Origin: an uncultured Bacteroidales bacterium
GTDB taxonomy: Bacteria > Bacteroidota > Bacteroidia > Bacteroidales > F082
DNA: 61,930 bases
Assembly: GCA_905233445.1 (NCBI GenBank)
Contig: CAJOEP010000012.1
Coordinates: 1 to 61,930, forward strand
Direction: 5' to 3'
The notes below the pieces were generated by a model, which saw only the letters and a list, made by a program, of their open reading frames with translations, did not search any database and was not told the origin of the DNA. Below, piece by piece: positions 41,506 to 49,966 of this stretch; within the stretch, counting starts at the first letter, position 1, and each line of letters opens with the position of its first letter. A program made the translations under genes and the position numbers.

Positions 41506-42636
41506 ATGAGAAATTTATGTTTTTACTTCCAGGTGCATCAGCCGTACAGGCTCCGCACGTATCGTTTCTTCGATATCGGAAAACGTCACTTTTACTATGA
41601 CGACTACAACAACCGCATCACGATGCAGCGCGTGGCTGATAAGTGCTATATTCCGATGAACAAATTGATGCTCAAGAAGATAGAGGAACTTGGAAACAAG
41701 ATGAAGTTCGCCATTTCCTTCTCTGGAACGGGTATCGAACAGATGGAGGTGTACGCGCCGTATGCATTGGAAAGCTTCAAAAAACTTGTTGCGACGGGCA
41801 ATGTTGAAGTGCTGGCTGAGACATATTCGCACTCGGTGGCATCGCTGATGAACAAAGAAGCTTTTAAGATGGAAGTCGCTGAGCATAAACGACTTATGAA
41901 AGAGATTTTCAATGTTCGTCCGAAGACATTCCACAACACCGAGCTTATTTATTCAAATGAAATAGGTGCCGACGTGGCAGAGATGGGCTTCGACCTCATA
42001 CTGACAGAAGGTGCAAAACACGTGTTGGGGTGGAAGAGCCCTAACTATCTGTATGTCAACGCGATAAATCCGAAACTGAAAGTTATGTTGCGTAACTGGA
42101 AGATGAGCGATGAGATTACATTGAAGTTTGCACACGAGACGTTCAAAGTAGATGACTTCATCAACTGGCTCAACTCATTGCCAAAAGAAGAAGAGATTGT
42201 CAACATTTTCGTTGATTACGAGACGTTTGGTGAGGCGTTAGATGCATCGACCGGCATCTTCGAGTTTATGAAATATCTGCCTGATGCAATCTTGAAAAAC
42301 ACTGATTTTAAATTAGTTACACCACATCAGATTGTTGAGAAGCTGCAGCCGATGGGAGTTTTCGATGCGCCGATTCCGCTTTCATGCCGTGACGAGGAAC
42401 GTGACCTATCCAACTGGATGGGCAACGATATGCAGGACGACGCGTTGGCGACGTTGTACGGATGCTTCAAGGAAGTGAAAGCCTCTAAAGATGAAGAACT
42501 TATGCGCGACTGGCGTGCACTGCAAGCTGCGGAAAATTTCGCCGCAATGTGTACCAAGCATCAAGGAGGAACTCCGTACGACTACTACATTAATTATATG
42601 AATGTTTTAACGGATTTTATTAACAGAATGAAATAA
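41506..42636 (+). CDS. GH57 family alpha-amylase-like glycoside hydrolase
   Basis: The 376-residue protein starts with the GH57 motif CFYFQVHQPYRLR. A likely nucleophile is Glu146 in FHNTELIYSNEIG and a likely acid/base Asp235 in NIFVDYETFGE. There is no signal peptide, so it acts on internal glucan. It lies 5 bases after the GT4 gene. It could trim glycogen or be a branching-type enzyme; GH57 holds both, and the shorter length favours amylase. Confidence 0.9.
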   Translation: MRNLCFYFQVHQPYRLRTYRFFDIGKRHFYYDDYNNRITMQRVADKCYIPMNKLMLKKIEELGNKMKFAISFSGTGIEQMEVYAPYALESFKKLVATGNVEVLAETYSHSVASLMNKEAFKMEVAEHKRLMKEIFNVRPKTFHNTELIYSNEIGADVAEMGFDLILTEGAKHVLGWKSPNYLYVNAINPKLKVMLRNWKMSDEITLKFAHETFKVDDFINWLNSLPKEEEIVNIFVDYETFGEALDASTGIFEFMKYLPDAILKNTDFKLVTPHQIVEKLQPMGVFDAPIPLSCRDEERDLSNWMGNDMQDDALATLYGCFKEVKASKDEELMRDWRALQAAENFAAMCTKHQGGTPYDYYINYMNVLTDFINRMK

Positions 42637-42645
42637 AAGTTGGCA

Positions 42646-42736
42646 GTTACCAGTTAGCAGTTACCAGTTATCAATCTATATCAAGTTTTATAACTGCCAA
42701 CTGCCAACTGCTAACTGGTAACTGCTAACTGGTAAC
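42646..42736. repeat. Perfect 25-bp inverted repeat with a 41-base spacer
   Basis: The left arm (42646-42670) is built from GTTACCAGTTAGCA units; the right arm (42712-42736) is its exact reverse complement. The spacer carries further AACTGCC repeats. The structure fills the gap before the synthase-phosphorylase gene and could form a strong hairpin. Related text recurs at 55236-55260. Confidence 0.85.
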
Positions 42737-42747
42737 CGACGATTTTT

Positions 42748-45700
42748 ATGAGAAGGAATCCTGATTATTTGTTTGAAACTAGTTGGGAAGTCTGCAATAT
42801 GGTGGGCGGTATTTACACCGTCATTTCAACCAAGGCTGAAGAGCTTAAGCAACTTCTTGACGATTATTATATTACGATTGGTCCTGACATCGTTAAAGAG
42901 GCGCACGAGACCATGTATTTTGTTGAAGATGCCTCGTTGTTTCCTGAATGGCGCGAGAGGGTGTCTGAACAACTTGGCGTGAAGGTGCGTATAGGAAGAT
43001 GGAAGATTTCAGCCAAGCCGATAGCGATTCTGATTGACTATACACCGATGTATTCCATTAAGAATGAGATACTTACGCATCTTTGGGAAAAGTATCAGCT
43101 CGACTCGATACAAGGTCAGTGGGACTATATTGAGCCCGTGATGTTCGGTTATGCCGCTGGAAAAGTCATCGAGAGCTTCGTGGAGTGGAATATCGATTCC
43201 GACCTCAACGTGGTGGCCCAGTTCCATGAATGGATGACAGGAGCCGGAGTGCTGTATATCAGAGATCATTGCCCTTATATCTCAACAGTTTTCACCACGC
43301 ACGCAACATATCTCGGACGCGCTATTAGTGGAAACGGACTGCCGCTATACAGTCAACTCGGGACATACAACTGGCAAAATATGGCGAGCCGCTTCAATAT
43401 TGTCTCTCAACAGTCAATGGAGATGAAATCGGCACTAAATGCAGACGTCTTCACCACTGTGAGCGAGATAACGGCACAGGAATGCGAACAGTTTTTGTTG
43501 AGAAAACCGGATTTTATCACGATAAACGGAATCAATTCGGATTTTGATAAAAATTGTAGAGACGTACGGCCGTACGTCTGTACATCCAGAAAAAAGATTT
43601 TTGAAATCATCGACACCCTTTGCGGGAAAGAGGTATCGAGAGATTCGTTGTTGCTGATAAACAGCGGTCGCTACGAATTCCATAACAAAGGTATCGACCT
43701 GTATATCAAGATGTTAGGAAAGCTGAACCACGATGAGAACCTGAAACGTGACATCGTGGCTGTGATAGCCGTGCCAGGAAATATCGCTGGTCCATCGAAA
43801 GATTTGCAGCATCGTCTTAACAAAGAAGTCGAAATAAAAGGTCATACAGAATATCCTTGTACACACTATATCCATGATTATCAATTGGATATGGTGTTAA
43901 ACGCTTTGCGCGAAAACGGTTTGCATAATAACGAAGGCGACCGCGTGAAAGTGATGTTCATTCCTGCATATCTGAATGGCAACGACGGCATTTTCAACAT
44001 AAAATACAACGAATTCCTTTACGCTTTCGACCTTTCGGTGTTCCCATCTTATTATGAACCATGGGGTTACACTCCGCTCGAGAGTATAGCGCACGGCATC
44101 CCAACGATAACGATGGATGTTTCGGGATTCGGAAGGTATATCTTGAGTGAAAAGATTGATAATGAAGCTGTTACAGTCATTCATCGTGAAGAGGAAAACA
44201 ACGATGCAGTCGTAAGTCAAATGGCGGCAGTTGTCAAAAAAATGACATCTCATTCTGATAAAGAAAACAAGGAAATATCAGACAAAGCATTGGAAATAGC
44301 ATCTAAATTAGTTTGGAAAGAATTGATAACCAATTATTTAGATGCATACGACCTCGCAATAAGAAAATCTGGAGGAAGGGATTATATTAAACAAAGCAAA
44401 AAATATTCAGAAGTGTTAAGAAATTTTGACTATAAGAAGCAGGATGCTCCTACGTGGAAGAAAATACTGATTGAACCGGTTTATTCCGATGAGATGAAGA
44501 AACTTCAGGAACTCGCAAACAACCTGTGGTGGTGCTGGAACGTTGACGCCATCGAGCTGTTCGAATCCATTGACCCTGTTGCTTTTGAACGTCTCGAACA
44601 AAACCCGATAGCACTGATGAAGAGCCTGACAAAATTTCAAATCGAAAGTCTGGAACATGATGAGAATTTCATCGGGAAACTGAATGATGTTTACGACAGA
44701 TTTGTGAAATATATGTCGGTGAAGCCGGAAAATGACAATAAAATCGCCTATTTCAGCATGGAATACGGTTTGCAGAAGTCATTGAAGATCTACTCTGGCG
44801 GCTTAGGCATCCTGGCAGGTGACTATCTCAAACAAGCCTCCGATTCGAATGCTAACTTATTGGCTATCGGACTGTTATATCGTTACGGCTATTTCAATCA
44901 GGAACTGTCGGTTTGGGGCGAACAGCTTTCACAGTACCTGCCACAGAAGTTTTCGACACTTCCTATTGAACCGGTTCGCGATGATGAAGGCAACTGGGTG
45001 ACCATCAGTATTGCGTTCCCGGGAAGAAATGTCATAGCAAAAGTGTGGAAAGTCAATGTGGGTAGAATAAGCCTCTATCTGCTTGATACCGATACCGAAA
45101 AAAATTCGCCTGAAGACAGAGCCATCACCGGACAACTTTACGGCGGCGACAGCGAGATGCGTATCAAACAGGAAATGTTTCTTGGCATTGGCGGCATCAG
45201 AATGCTTAACGCATTGAATATCAAGCCAACAATATACCATTGCAACGAAGGACACGCTGCTTTCTGCGGGCTTGAGAGACTTAGTAACTATGTAATAAAA
45301 CATAATCTTGACATTGAAGTCGCCAAAGAACTTGTCAGGACTTCAACCTTGTTCACGACACATACACCTGTGCCTGCCGGCCACGATGCATTTGAAGAGG
45401 ATTTGATGAGAACATATCTGTCACAATTCCCAGGCAGAGTCAACATTTCGTGGGAAGAGTTTATGAATATGGGACGCATGCACCACGACCCTAACGAGAA
45501 GTTCTCGATGAGCGTGTTGGCGGTGAACCTAAGTCAGGAAGTCAACGGCGTGAGTAAGATTCATGGCCGTGTGAGCCGCGAGATGTTCCAGCAGATGTGG
45601 CCTGGTTATTTCGCAGAGGAAAACCATATCGGTTACGTCACAAACGGCGTGCATCTTCCGACATGGGCCGACAAAAACTGGCAACGCTTATATAAAAAGG

Positions 45701-46977
45701 TGTTGGGCGAGGATTATCTCGAAAACCAGTCGGATCCTACCGTTTGGGAAAAGATCCAAAATGTCCCAAACAAAGACTTCTGGGTAATTCGTAAAGAATT
45801 GAAACACAATCTGATAGAATTTATCAAGGTGAAACTAGCCGATGATATGCGTCGTCGTTCTGAGAGCCCGAAACTCATCATCGAGACGTTGGAAAAACTC
45901 AACGAAAACGCCTTGATTATCGGATTCGCGAGACGTTTTGCAACATATAAACGTGCACATCTGTTGTTTAGCAATCTCGAGAGATTGGCGGAAATAGTAA
46001 ACGACCCGAAACATCCGGTTATCTTCCTGTTTGCGGGAAAAGCACACCCCAACGACAAAGCTGGACAGGATTTGATTAAGAATATTATTGAAGTTGGTAG
46101 AAGAAAAGAATTTGTCGGTAAAGTGTTGTTCCTCAATAACTACGACATGGAAATCGGCAAACTCCTGACTTCGAGTGTCGATATCTGGATGAACACGCCG
46201 ACACGTCCGCTGGAGGCTTCAGGAACATCGGGAGAGAAGGCCGCGATGAATGGAACGCTTAATTTCTCAGTGCTCGACGGCTGGTGGGCAGAAGGCTATC
46301 GTCCGAAGGCCGGCTGGGCCATCAAAGAGGAGAGAACCTACGACGATCAGCGTTATCAGGACGAACTCGATGCCGAAACCATTTACAACACCTTTGAAAA
46401 TGAGGTTATTCCATTGTATTTCAACAGGGACAAGGACGGCGTGCCATGCGAATGGATACAGTGCATGAAGAACGACATGATGCAGATCGCACCGTTCTAC
46501 ACCATGAAACGTATGCTCGACGACTATTTCAGCCAATATTACAACAAACTCATCGAACGAACCAACTGGATGCGTGCCGAAAGATACGCCAAGGCGTTTG
46601 AAATCGTCAACTGGAAACGCAATGTGGAGGCTAACTGGGATAAGATTGAGGTGGAATCCATAAAAGTGCCGGATCCAGATGTGCGTCCATTAAACTTCGG
46701 CGACGTGTTCATCGCTGAAATCACTTTGAAGACACCAGGCTTGAACAAAGGTGACGTGGGCATCGAGTTACTTGTAGCTGATAAGCATAACGATGTGATA
46801 GACAAAGTGTTACGAGTTGAACCGCTATCGTTGGTTGATTCTGGTGAAGGCTGGGCGAGATACTATATCAACTTGCCGATGGAGCATGCAGGAATCTACA
46901 ATTACACCTTCCGCATCTTCCCGACAAACGAGATGTTGCCGAATCGACAAGATTTGCCTCTTGTTAAATGGGTTTAG
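42748..46977 (+). CDS. Fusion of GT3 glycogen synthase and GT35 alpha-glucan phosphorylase
   Basis: The 1409-residue protein has an N-terminal GT3 glycogen synthase of eukaryotic type (FETSWEVCNMVGGIYTV; VFPSYYEPWGYTPLES) to about residue 560. A DUF3417 segment (LQELANNLWWCWN) follows from about 580, and an alpha-glucan phosphorylase to the end, with the pyridoxal-phosphate lysine 1164 in EASGTSGEKAAMNG. It thus joins a glucan-building and a glucan-degrading enzyme in one chain, as in other Bacteroidota. Residues 270-279 come from a palindromic repeat (CRDVRPYVCT). It is the last of the glycogen genes. Confidence 0.93.
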   Translation: MRRNPDYLFETSWEVCNMVGGIYTVISTKAEELKQLLDDYYITIGPDIVKEAHETMYFVEDASLFPEWRERVSEQLGVKVRIGRWKISAKPIAILIDYTPMYSIKNEILTHLWEKYQLDSIQGQWDYIEPVMFGYAAGKVIESFVEWNIDSDLNVVAQFHEWMTGAGVLYIRDHCPYISTVFTTHATYLGRAISGNGLPLYSQLGTYNWQNMASRFNIVSQQSMEMKSALNADVFTTVSEITAQECEQFLLRKPDFITINGINSDFDKNCRDVRPYVCTSRKKIFEIIDTLCGKEVSRDSLLLINSGRYEFHNKGIDLYIKMLGKLNHDENLKRDIVAVIAVPGNIAGPSKDLQHRLNKEVEIKGHTEYPCTHYIHDYQLDMVLNALRENGLHNNEGDRVKVMFIPAYLNGNDGIFNIKYNEFLYAFDLSVFPSYYEPWGYTPLESIAHGIPTITMDVSGFGRYILSEKIDNEAVTVIHREEENNDAVVSQMAAVVKKMTSHSDKENKEISDKALEIASKLVWKELITNYLDAYDLAIRKSGGRDYIKQSKKYSEVLRNFDYKKQDAPTWKKILIEPVYSDEMKKLQELANNLWWCWNVDAIELFESIDPVAFERLEQNPIALMKSLTKFQIESLEHDENFIGKLNDVYDRFVKYMSVKPENDNKIAYFSMEYGLQKSLKIYSGGLGILAGDYLKQASDSNANLLAIGLLYRYGYFNQELSVWGEQLSQYLPQKFSTLPIEPVRDDEGNWVTISIAFPGRNVIAKVWKVNVGRISLYLLDTDTEKNSPEDRAITGQLYGGDSEMRIKQEMFLGIGGIRMLNALNIKPTIYHCNEGHAAFCGLERLSNYVIKHNLDIEVAKELVRTSTLFTTHTPVPAGHDAFEEDLMRTYLSQFPGRVNISWEEFMNMGRMHHDPNEKFSMSVLAVNLSQEVNGVSKIHGRVSREMFQQMWPGYFAEENHIGYVTNGVHLPTWADKNWQRLYKKVLGEDYLENQSDPTVWEKIQNVPNKDFWVIRKELKHNLIEFIKVKLADDMRRRSESPKLIIETLEKLNENALIIGFARRFATYKRAHLLFSNLERLAEIVNDPKHPVIFLFAGKAHPNDKAGQDLIKNIIEVGRRKEFVGKVLFLNNYDMEIGKLLTSSVDIWMNTPTRPLEASGTSGEKAAMNGTLNFSVLDGWWAEGYRPKAGWAIKEERTYDDQRYQDELDAETIYNTFENEVIPLYFNRDKDGVPCEWIQCMKNDMMQIAPFYTMKRMLDDYFSQYYNKLIERTNWMRAERYAKAFEIVNWKRNVEANWDKIEVESIKVPDPDVRPLNFGDVFIAEITLKTPGLNKGDVGIELLVADKHNDVIDKVLRVEPLSLVDSGEGWARYYINLPMEHAGIYNYTFRIFPTNEMLPNRQDLPLVKWV
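43555..43584. repeat. In-frame palindromic repeat in the synthase-phosphorylase gene
   Basis: TGTAGAGACGTACGG (43555-43569) faces CCGTACGTCTGTACA (43570-43584), a palindrome with one mismatch. It is read in another frame than the aroA copies, giving CRDVRPYVCT. Confidence 0.9.
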
Positions 46978-46979
46978 TT

Positions 46980-47543
46980 ATGAAAAAGATAGTCTATATT
47001 CATGGTTTCGGAGGCTCGCCATTCACTCAGACGGTGGGCTTCCTGAACCTCTATTATCCTGATTATGAATGGTGTGCGCTTGAAGTCGATCATCATGCAG
47101 GAGCTTCGATTAAGAAAATCAATGATTTTGCTAAAGAGAATGATGTCTTTGCCATGATTGGCACTTCGTTAGGCGGTTTTTATATTCTTTGCAGCGATTT
47201 TACCGGTCCGAAGCTGGTGATAAACCCTGTCATCGAGCCGATGAAATCGTTGAAAAAGAGCGTCGGGACAGTGCAATATCATGCTCGCCGAAGCGACGGC
47301 GCCACCTCGTTCAAGTTTACAATGCAGGATTTGTTTGAGTTTAAAAAATTCAAATTCGTTGTAAATGAAAACGTTACGTGTCATCATTGTGAGCATGACG
47401 AGCTTTTAGGCGACGACATCAAGCGCGACTACGAAAAGATCTTCAAAAACCGCAAAATGTGCCCGAAGAAGACCTTGCCGTCGCATATCATCAGCGAGAG
47501 CTATGTGAAACATGAAATCGGGGAGTGGCTTACAACAATCTAA
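46980..47543 (+). CDS. YqiA/YcfP-like alpha/beta hydrolase
   Basis: I choose the ATG at 46980 (187 residues), 2 bases after the stop of the previous gene; an ATG at 46968 lies inside that gene. The protein opens KKIVYIHGFGGSPFT, has a nucleophile elbow GTSLGGFY, and an acid loop HCEHDELLG, with the last histidine probably in LPSHIISESY. This is the small esterase group of YqiA/YcfP. Substrate is unknown. Close coupling to the glycogen gene may be only positional. Its end overlaps the exonuclease gene by 14 bases (convergent). Confidence 0.8.
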   Translation: MKKIVYIHGFGGSPFTQTVGFLNLYYPDYEWCALEVDHHAGASIKKINDFAKENDVFAMIGTSLGGFYILCSDFTGPKLVINPVIEPMKSLKKSVGTVQYHARRSDGATSFKFTMQDLFEFKKFKFVVNENVTCHHCEHDELLGDDIKRDYEKIFKNRKMCPKKTLPSHIISESYVKHEIGEWLTTI

Positions 47544-48093
47544 ACACCTCCATCGCTATCTTCGCGCACGCCTCCGCATCCGCCAGTGCATTGTGATGCT
47601 TGTTCTTTTTGTCAAACTCGTAACCGCATTCGGCCGCTACCGTTTGCAGCTTGTGGTTCTCCAAATCAGGGAAGACTATCTCTGAGGCGCGTTTTGTGTC
47701 GTAAATCTTGAAGCGCTTGCGGCCCATCTTGTAATATTCGAACAACGAGTTCAGGCAGCGTTTCTCGAAGTCGTAGCCGTGCGCCACGAATGGTAACCCC
47801 TTTATTTTCTTATCAATATGATTCCAAATCTGGGGGAAAATAGGGGCATCTTCAGTGTCTTTCTTCTTCAGACCGTGAATCTTGGTGGTGTAAAAATCGT
47901 AATGGTTGGGAACGGGTTTGACAAGGCTGTAGAACTCCTCCACAATCTCGCGGTCGCGCACGATAACGACTCCCATGCTGCACACACTGGTGGTAGCAGC
48001 GTTCGCCGCCTCAAAATCTATCGCGACAAAGTCGGGGAGGTCAGGCAAGATGTCGTCAGCCTTTGATTTCGCAGTAGTAGATGTCGATGCCAT
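47530..48093 (-). CDS. DEDDh 3'-5' exonuclease (DNA polymerase III epsilon-like)
   Basis: With the ATG at 48093 the protein has 187 residues (a GTG at 48114 is possible). The exonuclease motifs are visible: FVAIDFEAA (Asp, Glu), FVAHGYDFEK (Asp) and HHNALADAEAC (His, Asp). It should degrade single DNA or RNA strands from the 3' end, as RNase T or DnaQ-like proteins do. The start lies within the end of the upstream gene (38-base overlap), so the two are coupled. Confidence 0.88.
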   Translation of the reverse strand: MASTSTTAKSKADDILPDLPDFVAIDFEAANAATTSVCSMGVVIVRDREIVEEFYSLVKPVPNHYDFYTTKIHGLKKKDTEDAPIFPQIWNHIDKKIKGLPFVAHGYDFEKRCLNSLFEYYKMGRKRFKIYDTKRASEIVFPDLENHKLQTVAAECGYEFDKKNKHHNALADAEACAKIAMEVFRLL

Positions 48094-48367
48094 CGTCTTC
48101 GAACATTGCTTCACTGAGACAGTACTGACCAGGACGGTCGTCTTCCTGGAAAAGATAAACCGACGCCTTGTGGAATGTCAGAGGCTTTTGGTCGGCGGAG
48201 AGCTTTTGCACCGTCTCGTATGAAATGCCTTCAATCTTGCAGAGTTTCATCATAGCCGCAAGGTCGAGGTCAACGTTCAAAAACATATCCTTTTTGCCTT
48301 CCTTCCACGCAATACTGATAATTCCCGTGGTATAAAGCTCGAAATCTTTTATTTCAACTTTTTTCAT
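48056..48367 (-). CDS. Conserved small protein of unknown function
   Basis: This 103-residue acidic protein has no signal peptide and no motif I recognise. Predicted strands (IKDFELYTTGIISIAWKEG; ASVYLFQEDD) alternate with a helix. It overlaps the exonuclease gene by 38 bases and was probably kept together with it. Function unknown. Confidence 0.55.
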   Translation of the reverse strand: MKKVEIKDFELYTTGIISIAWKEGKKDMFLNVDLDLAAMMKLCKIEGISYETVQKLSADQKPLTFHKASVYLFQEDDRPGQYCLSEAMFEDDGIDIYYCEIKG

Positions 48368-48381
48368 TTTTTAATTATTAT

Positions 48382-48410
48382 GTCACCTTCGGTGAGAAAT
48401 TTTTCAAATT
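48382..48410. repeat. 29-bp dispersed repeat downstream of the MATE gene
   Basis: It is the reverse complement of 32361-32389 at 28 of 29 bases. TCACC-ttc-GGTGA can form a small hairpin. More A/T-rich text with a GCCTTCAGGC motif follows up to 48490. Confidence 0.75.
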
Positions 48411-48492
48411 GTATTCAAATTTTTCAAATTATTTTCGGCCTTATTTTGTTGAATTTGAAATAAATTTGTTTAAATTTTCGCCTTCAGGCGAT

Positions 48493-49821
48493 TTATATTT
48501 TCAATTTTTTCCAGTTTGCAAATTTTATATAAAGTACTGATACTAAGCCAATTAAGCCGCCGTATAGATATTCGCACGTCCACACCCATTCAACCTTGGT
48601 GGTGAGGCCGGTAATCATCCAGATGTAGGCAATGTAAAGCAATAGGATGCCAAATTCAAGCCATAGCGCCGCATTGGTCTTTCCCGTTCCCGAAACCGCC
48701 TCAAACGTCACAGCGCCGATGGCCTGGAAGATGATAGCTCCGCATATCACGTAAATCGACGGCACCGCAGCGTTGGCAAGCATTATATCGTCGGTGTAGA
48801 TGCTCATCACCGAAGTTGGGAAGAATAGGCATACAAGAATCAGCGGAATGCAACAAATAAGGCAGTTGACAACTATTCTGAATACCGTTTTCAAGACATC
48901 GTCGGCATGTCCGGCACCGATGACACGGCTCGTCAATGTGTTGGACGTACACAAAAAACCGAATACAGGTATGAACAGAATCATGTAGACGCTTCGCGCA
49001 ATCGACGAGATGCCGATGGCCTGCTCGCCCATCTTCTCAACCATGATGAAGAAGATAAACCATGCGCTGAACGAGAAAAGTTTCTGGAACATCGTCGGCG
49101 TTGCAATCTTGAATATGTTGAGTATCAACTCTTTATCGGCTCCGTGCGGCTTGAAAAGCTCGTATTCCTTCTTTCCTAAAGTGATATATGTGTAAACAAA
49201 GAAAAACGTAGTGGCAGTAATTTCTGCAATCAGCGAAGCCAATGCGGCACCGGCGATTCCCATCTCTGGAAAGCCCCAATGACCGAAAATCAGGCAGTAG
49301 TCGAGGATGATATTGACAGTCGCCATGATAACAGTGGAATAAGTGATGACTTTCGTGTTGGAAAGTCCCGTGTAAAGCGAGCGGAAAAGGTAGTTGAAAC
49401 ACACGAAAACGATGCCAAACTGCCTCACGTTGATGTATTCCATAGCACCGGCGTAGATGCTGTCCGACTCGATGATGAAATCGAGGAGCGGACCCGAAAA
49501 CAGCTTCATTATCGTGAACAGCAACAGTCCGAAAATGAGTATCGAAGCAGCTCCGTGCTGGAATATGCTGCCGATTTTGCTGTATTCCTGAGCGCCGAAA
49601 CGCCGAGCTATAATTATTTGAATACCAATGGCTAAGCCCATAGCCATAGTGGTGAACACGAAATAATACATGCCCGCCATCATCGATGCACCGAGAGTAA
49701 CGACACCTAAATGTCCCAAAAACGCCGTGTCGGTGAACGTGATTAGCGTCTGCGCCAGATTGCCAATCATTATCGGCACCGCAATGCGCCATATTTCCCT
49801 TGTCGTTATATTTGTCGCCAT
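48493..49821 (-). CDS. MATE family efflux transporter
   Basis: Starting at the ATG at 49821 gives 442 residues with 12 membrane helices in two halves. The opening IAVPIMIGNLAQTLITFTDTAFLGHLG and the text MAMGLAIGIQIIIARRFGA are typical of MATE proteins, which export drugs or metabolites in exchange for sodium ions or protons. The substrate is unknown. A minus-strand TAATTTTG lies only about 10 bases before the ATG, so the leader would be nearly absent. Confidence 0.93.
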   Translation of the reverse strand: MATNITTREIWRIAVPIMIGNLAQTLITFTDTAFLGHLGVVTLGASMMAGMYYFVFTTMAMGLAIGIQIIIARRFGAQEYSKIGSIFQHGAASILIFGLLLFTIMKLFSGPLLDFIIESDSIYAGAMEYINVRQFGIVFVCFNYLFRSLYTGLSNTKVITYSTVIMATVNIILDYCLIFGHWGFPEMGIAGAALASLIAEITATTFFFVYTYITLGKKEYELFKPHGADKELILNIFKIATPTMFQKLFSFSAWFIFFIMVEKMGEQAIGISSIARSVYMILFIPVFGFLCTSNTLTSRVIGAGHADDVLKTVFRIVVNCLICCIPLILVCLFFPTSVMSIYTDDIMLANAAVPSIYVICGAIIFQAIGAVTFEAVSGTGKTNAALWLEFGILLLYIAYIWMITGLTTKVEWVWTCEYLYGGLIGLVSVLYIKFANWKKLKI

Positions 49822-49872
49822 ATTCCGATGCAAAATTACAAAATTTTTAGATGCAATTTGAGTTTTAATTAT

Positions 49873-49880
49873 TATATTTG
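49873..49880 (+). promoter_or_regulatory. -7 promoter element of the HEAT-repeat operon
   Basis: TATATTTG; no TTG at the proper distance. The leader to 49967 would be about 80 bases. Confidence 0.35.
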
Positions 49881-49966
49881 TAATTTGAAAGTTTATGTCA
49901 TTTGATATATATGTAATTGTTGTAATTGATTGATAATTAAATGTTTATAAGTTAAAAAGTTTAAAA

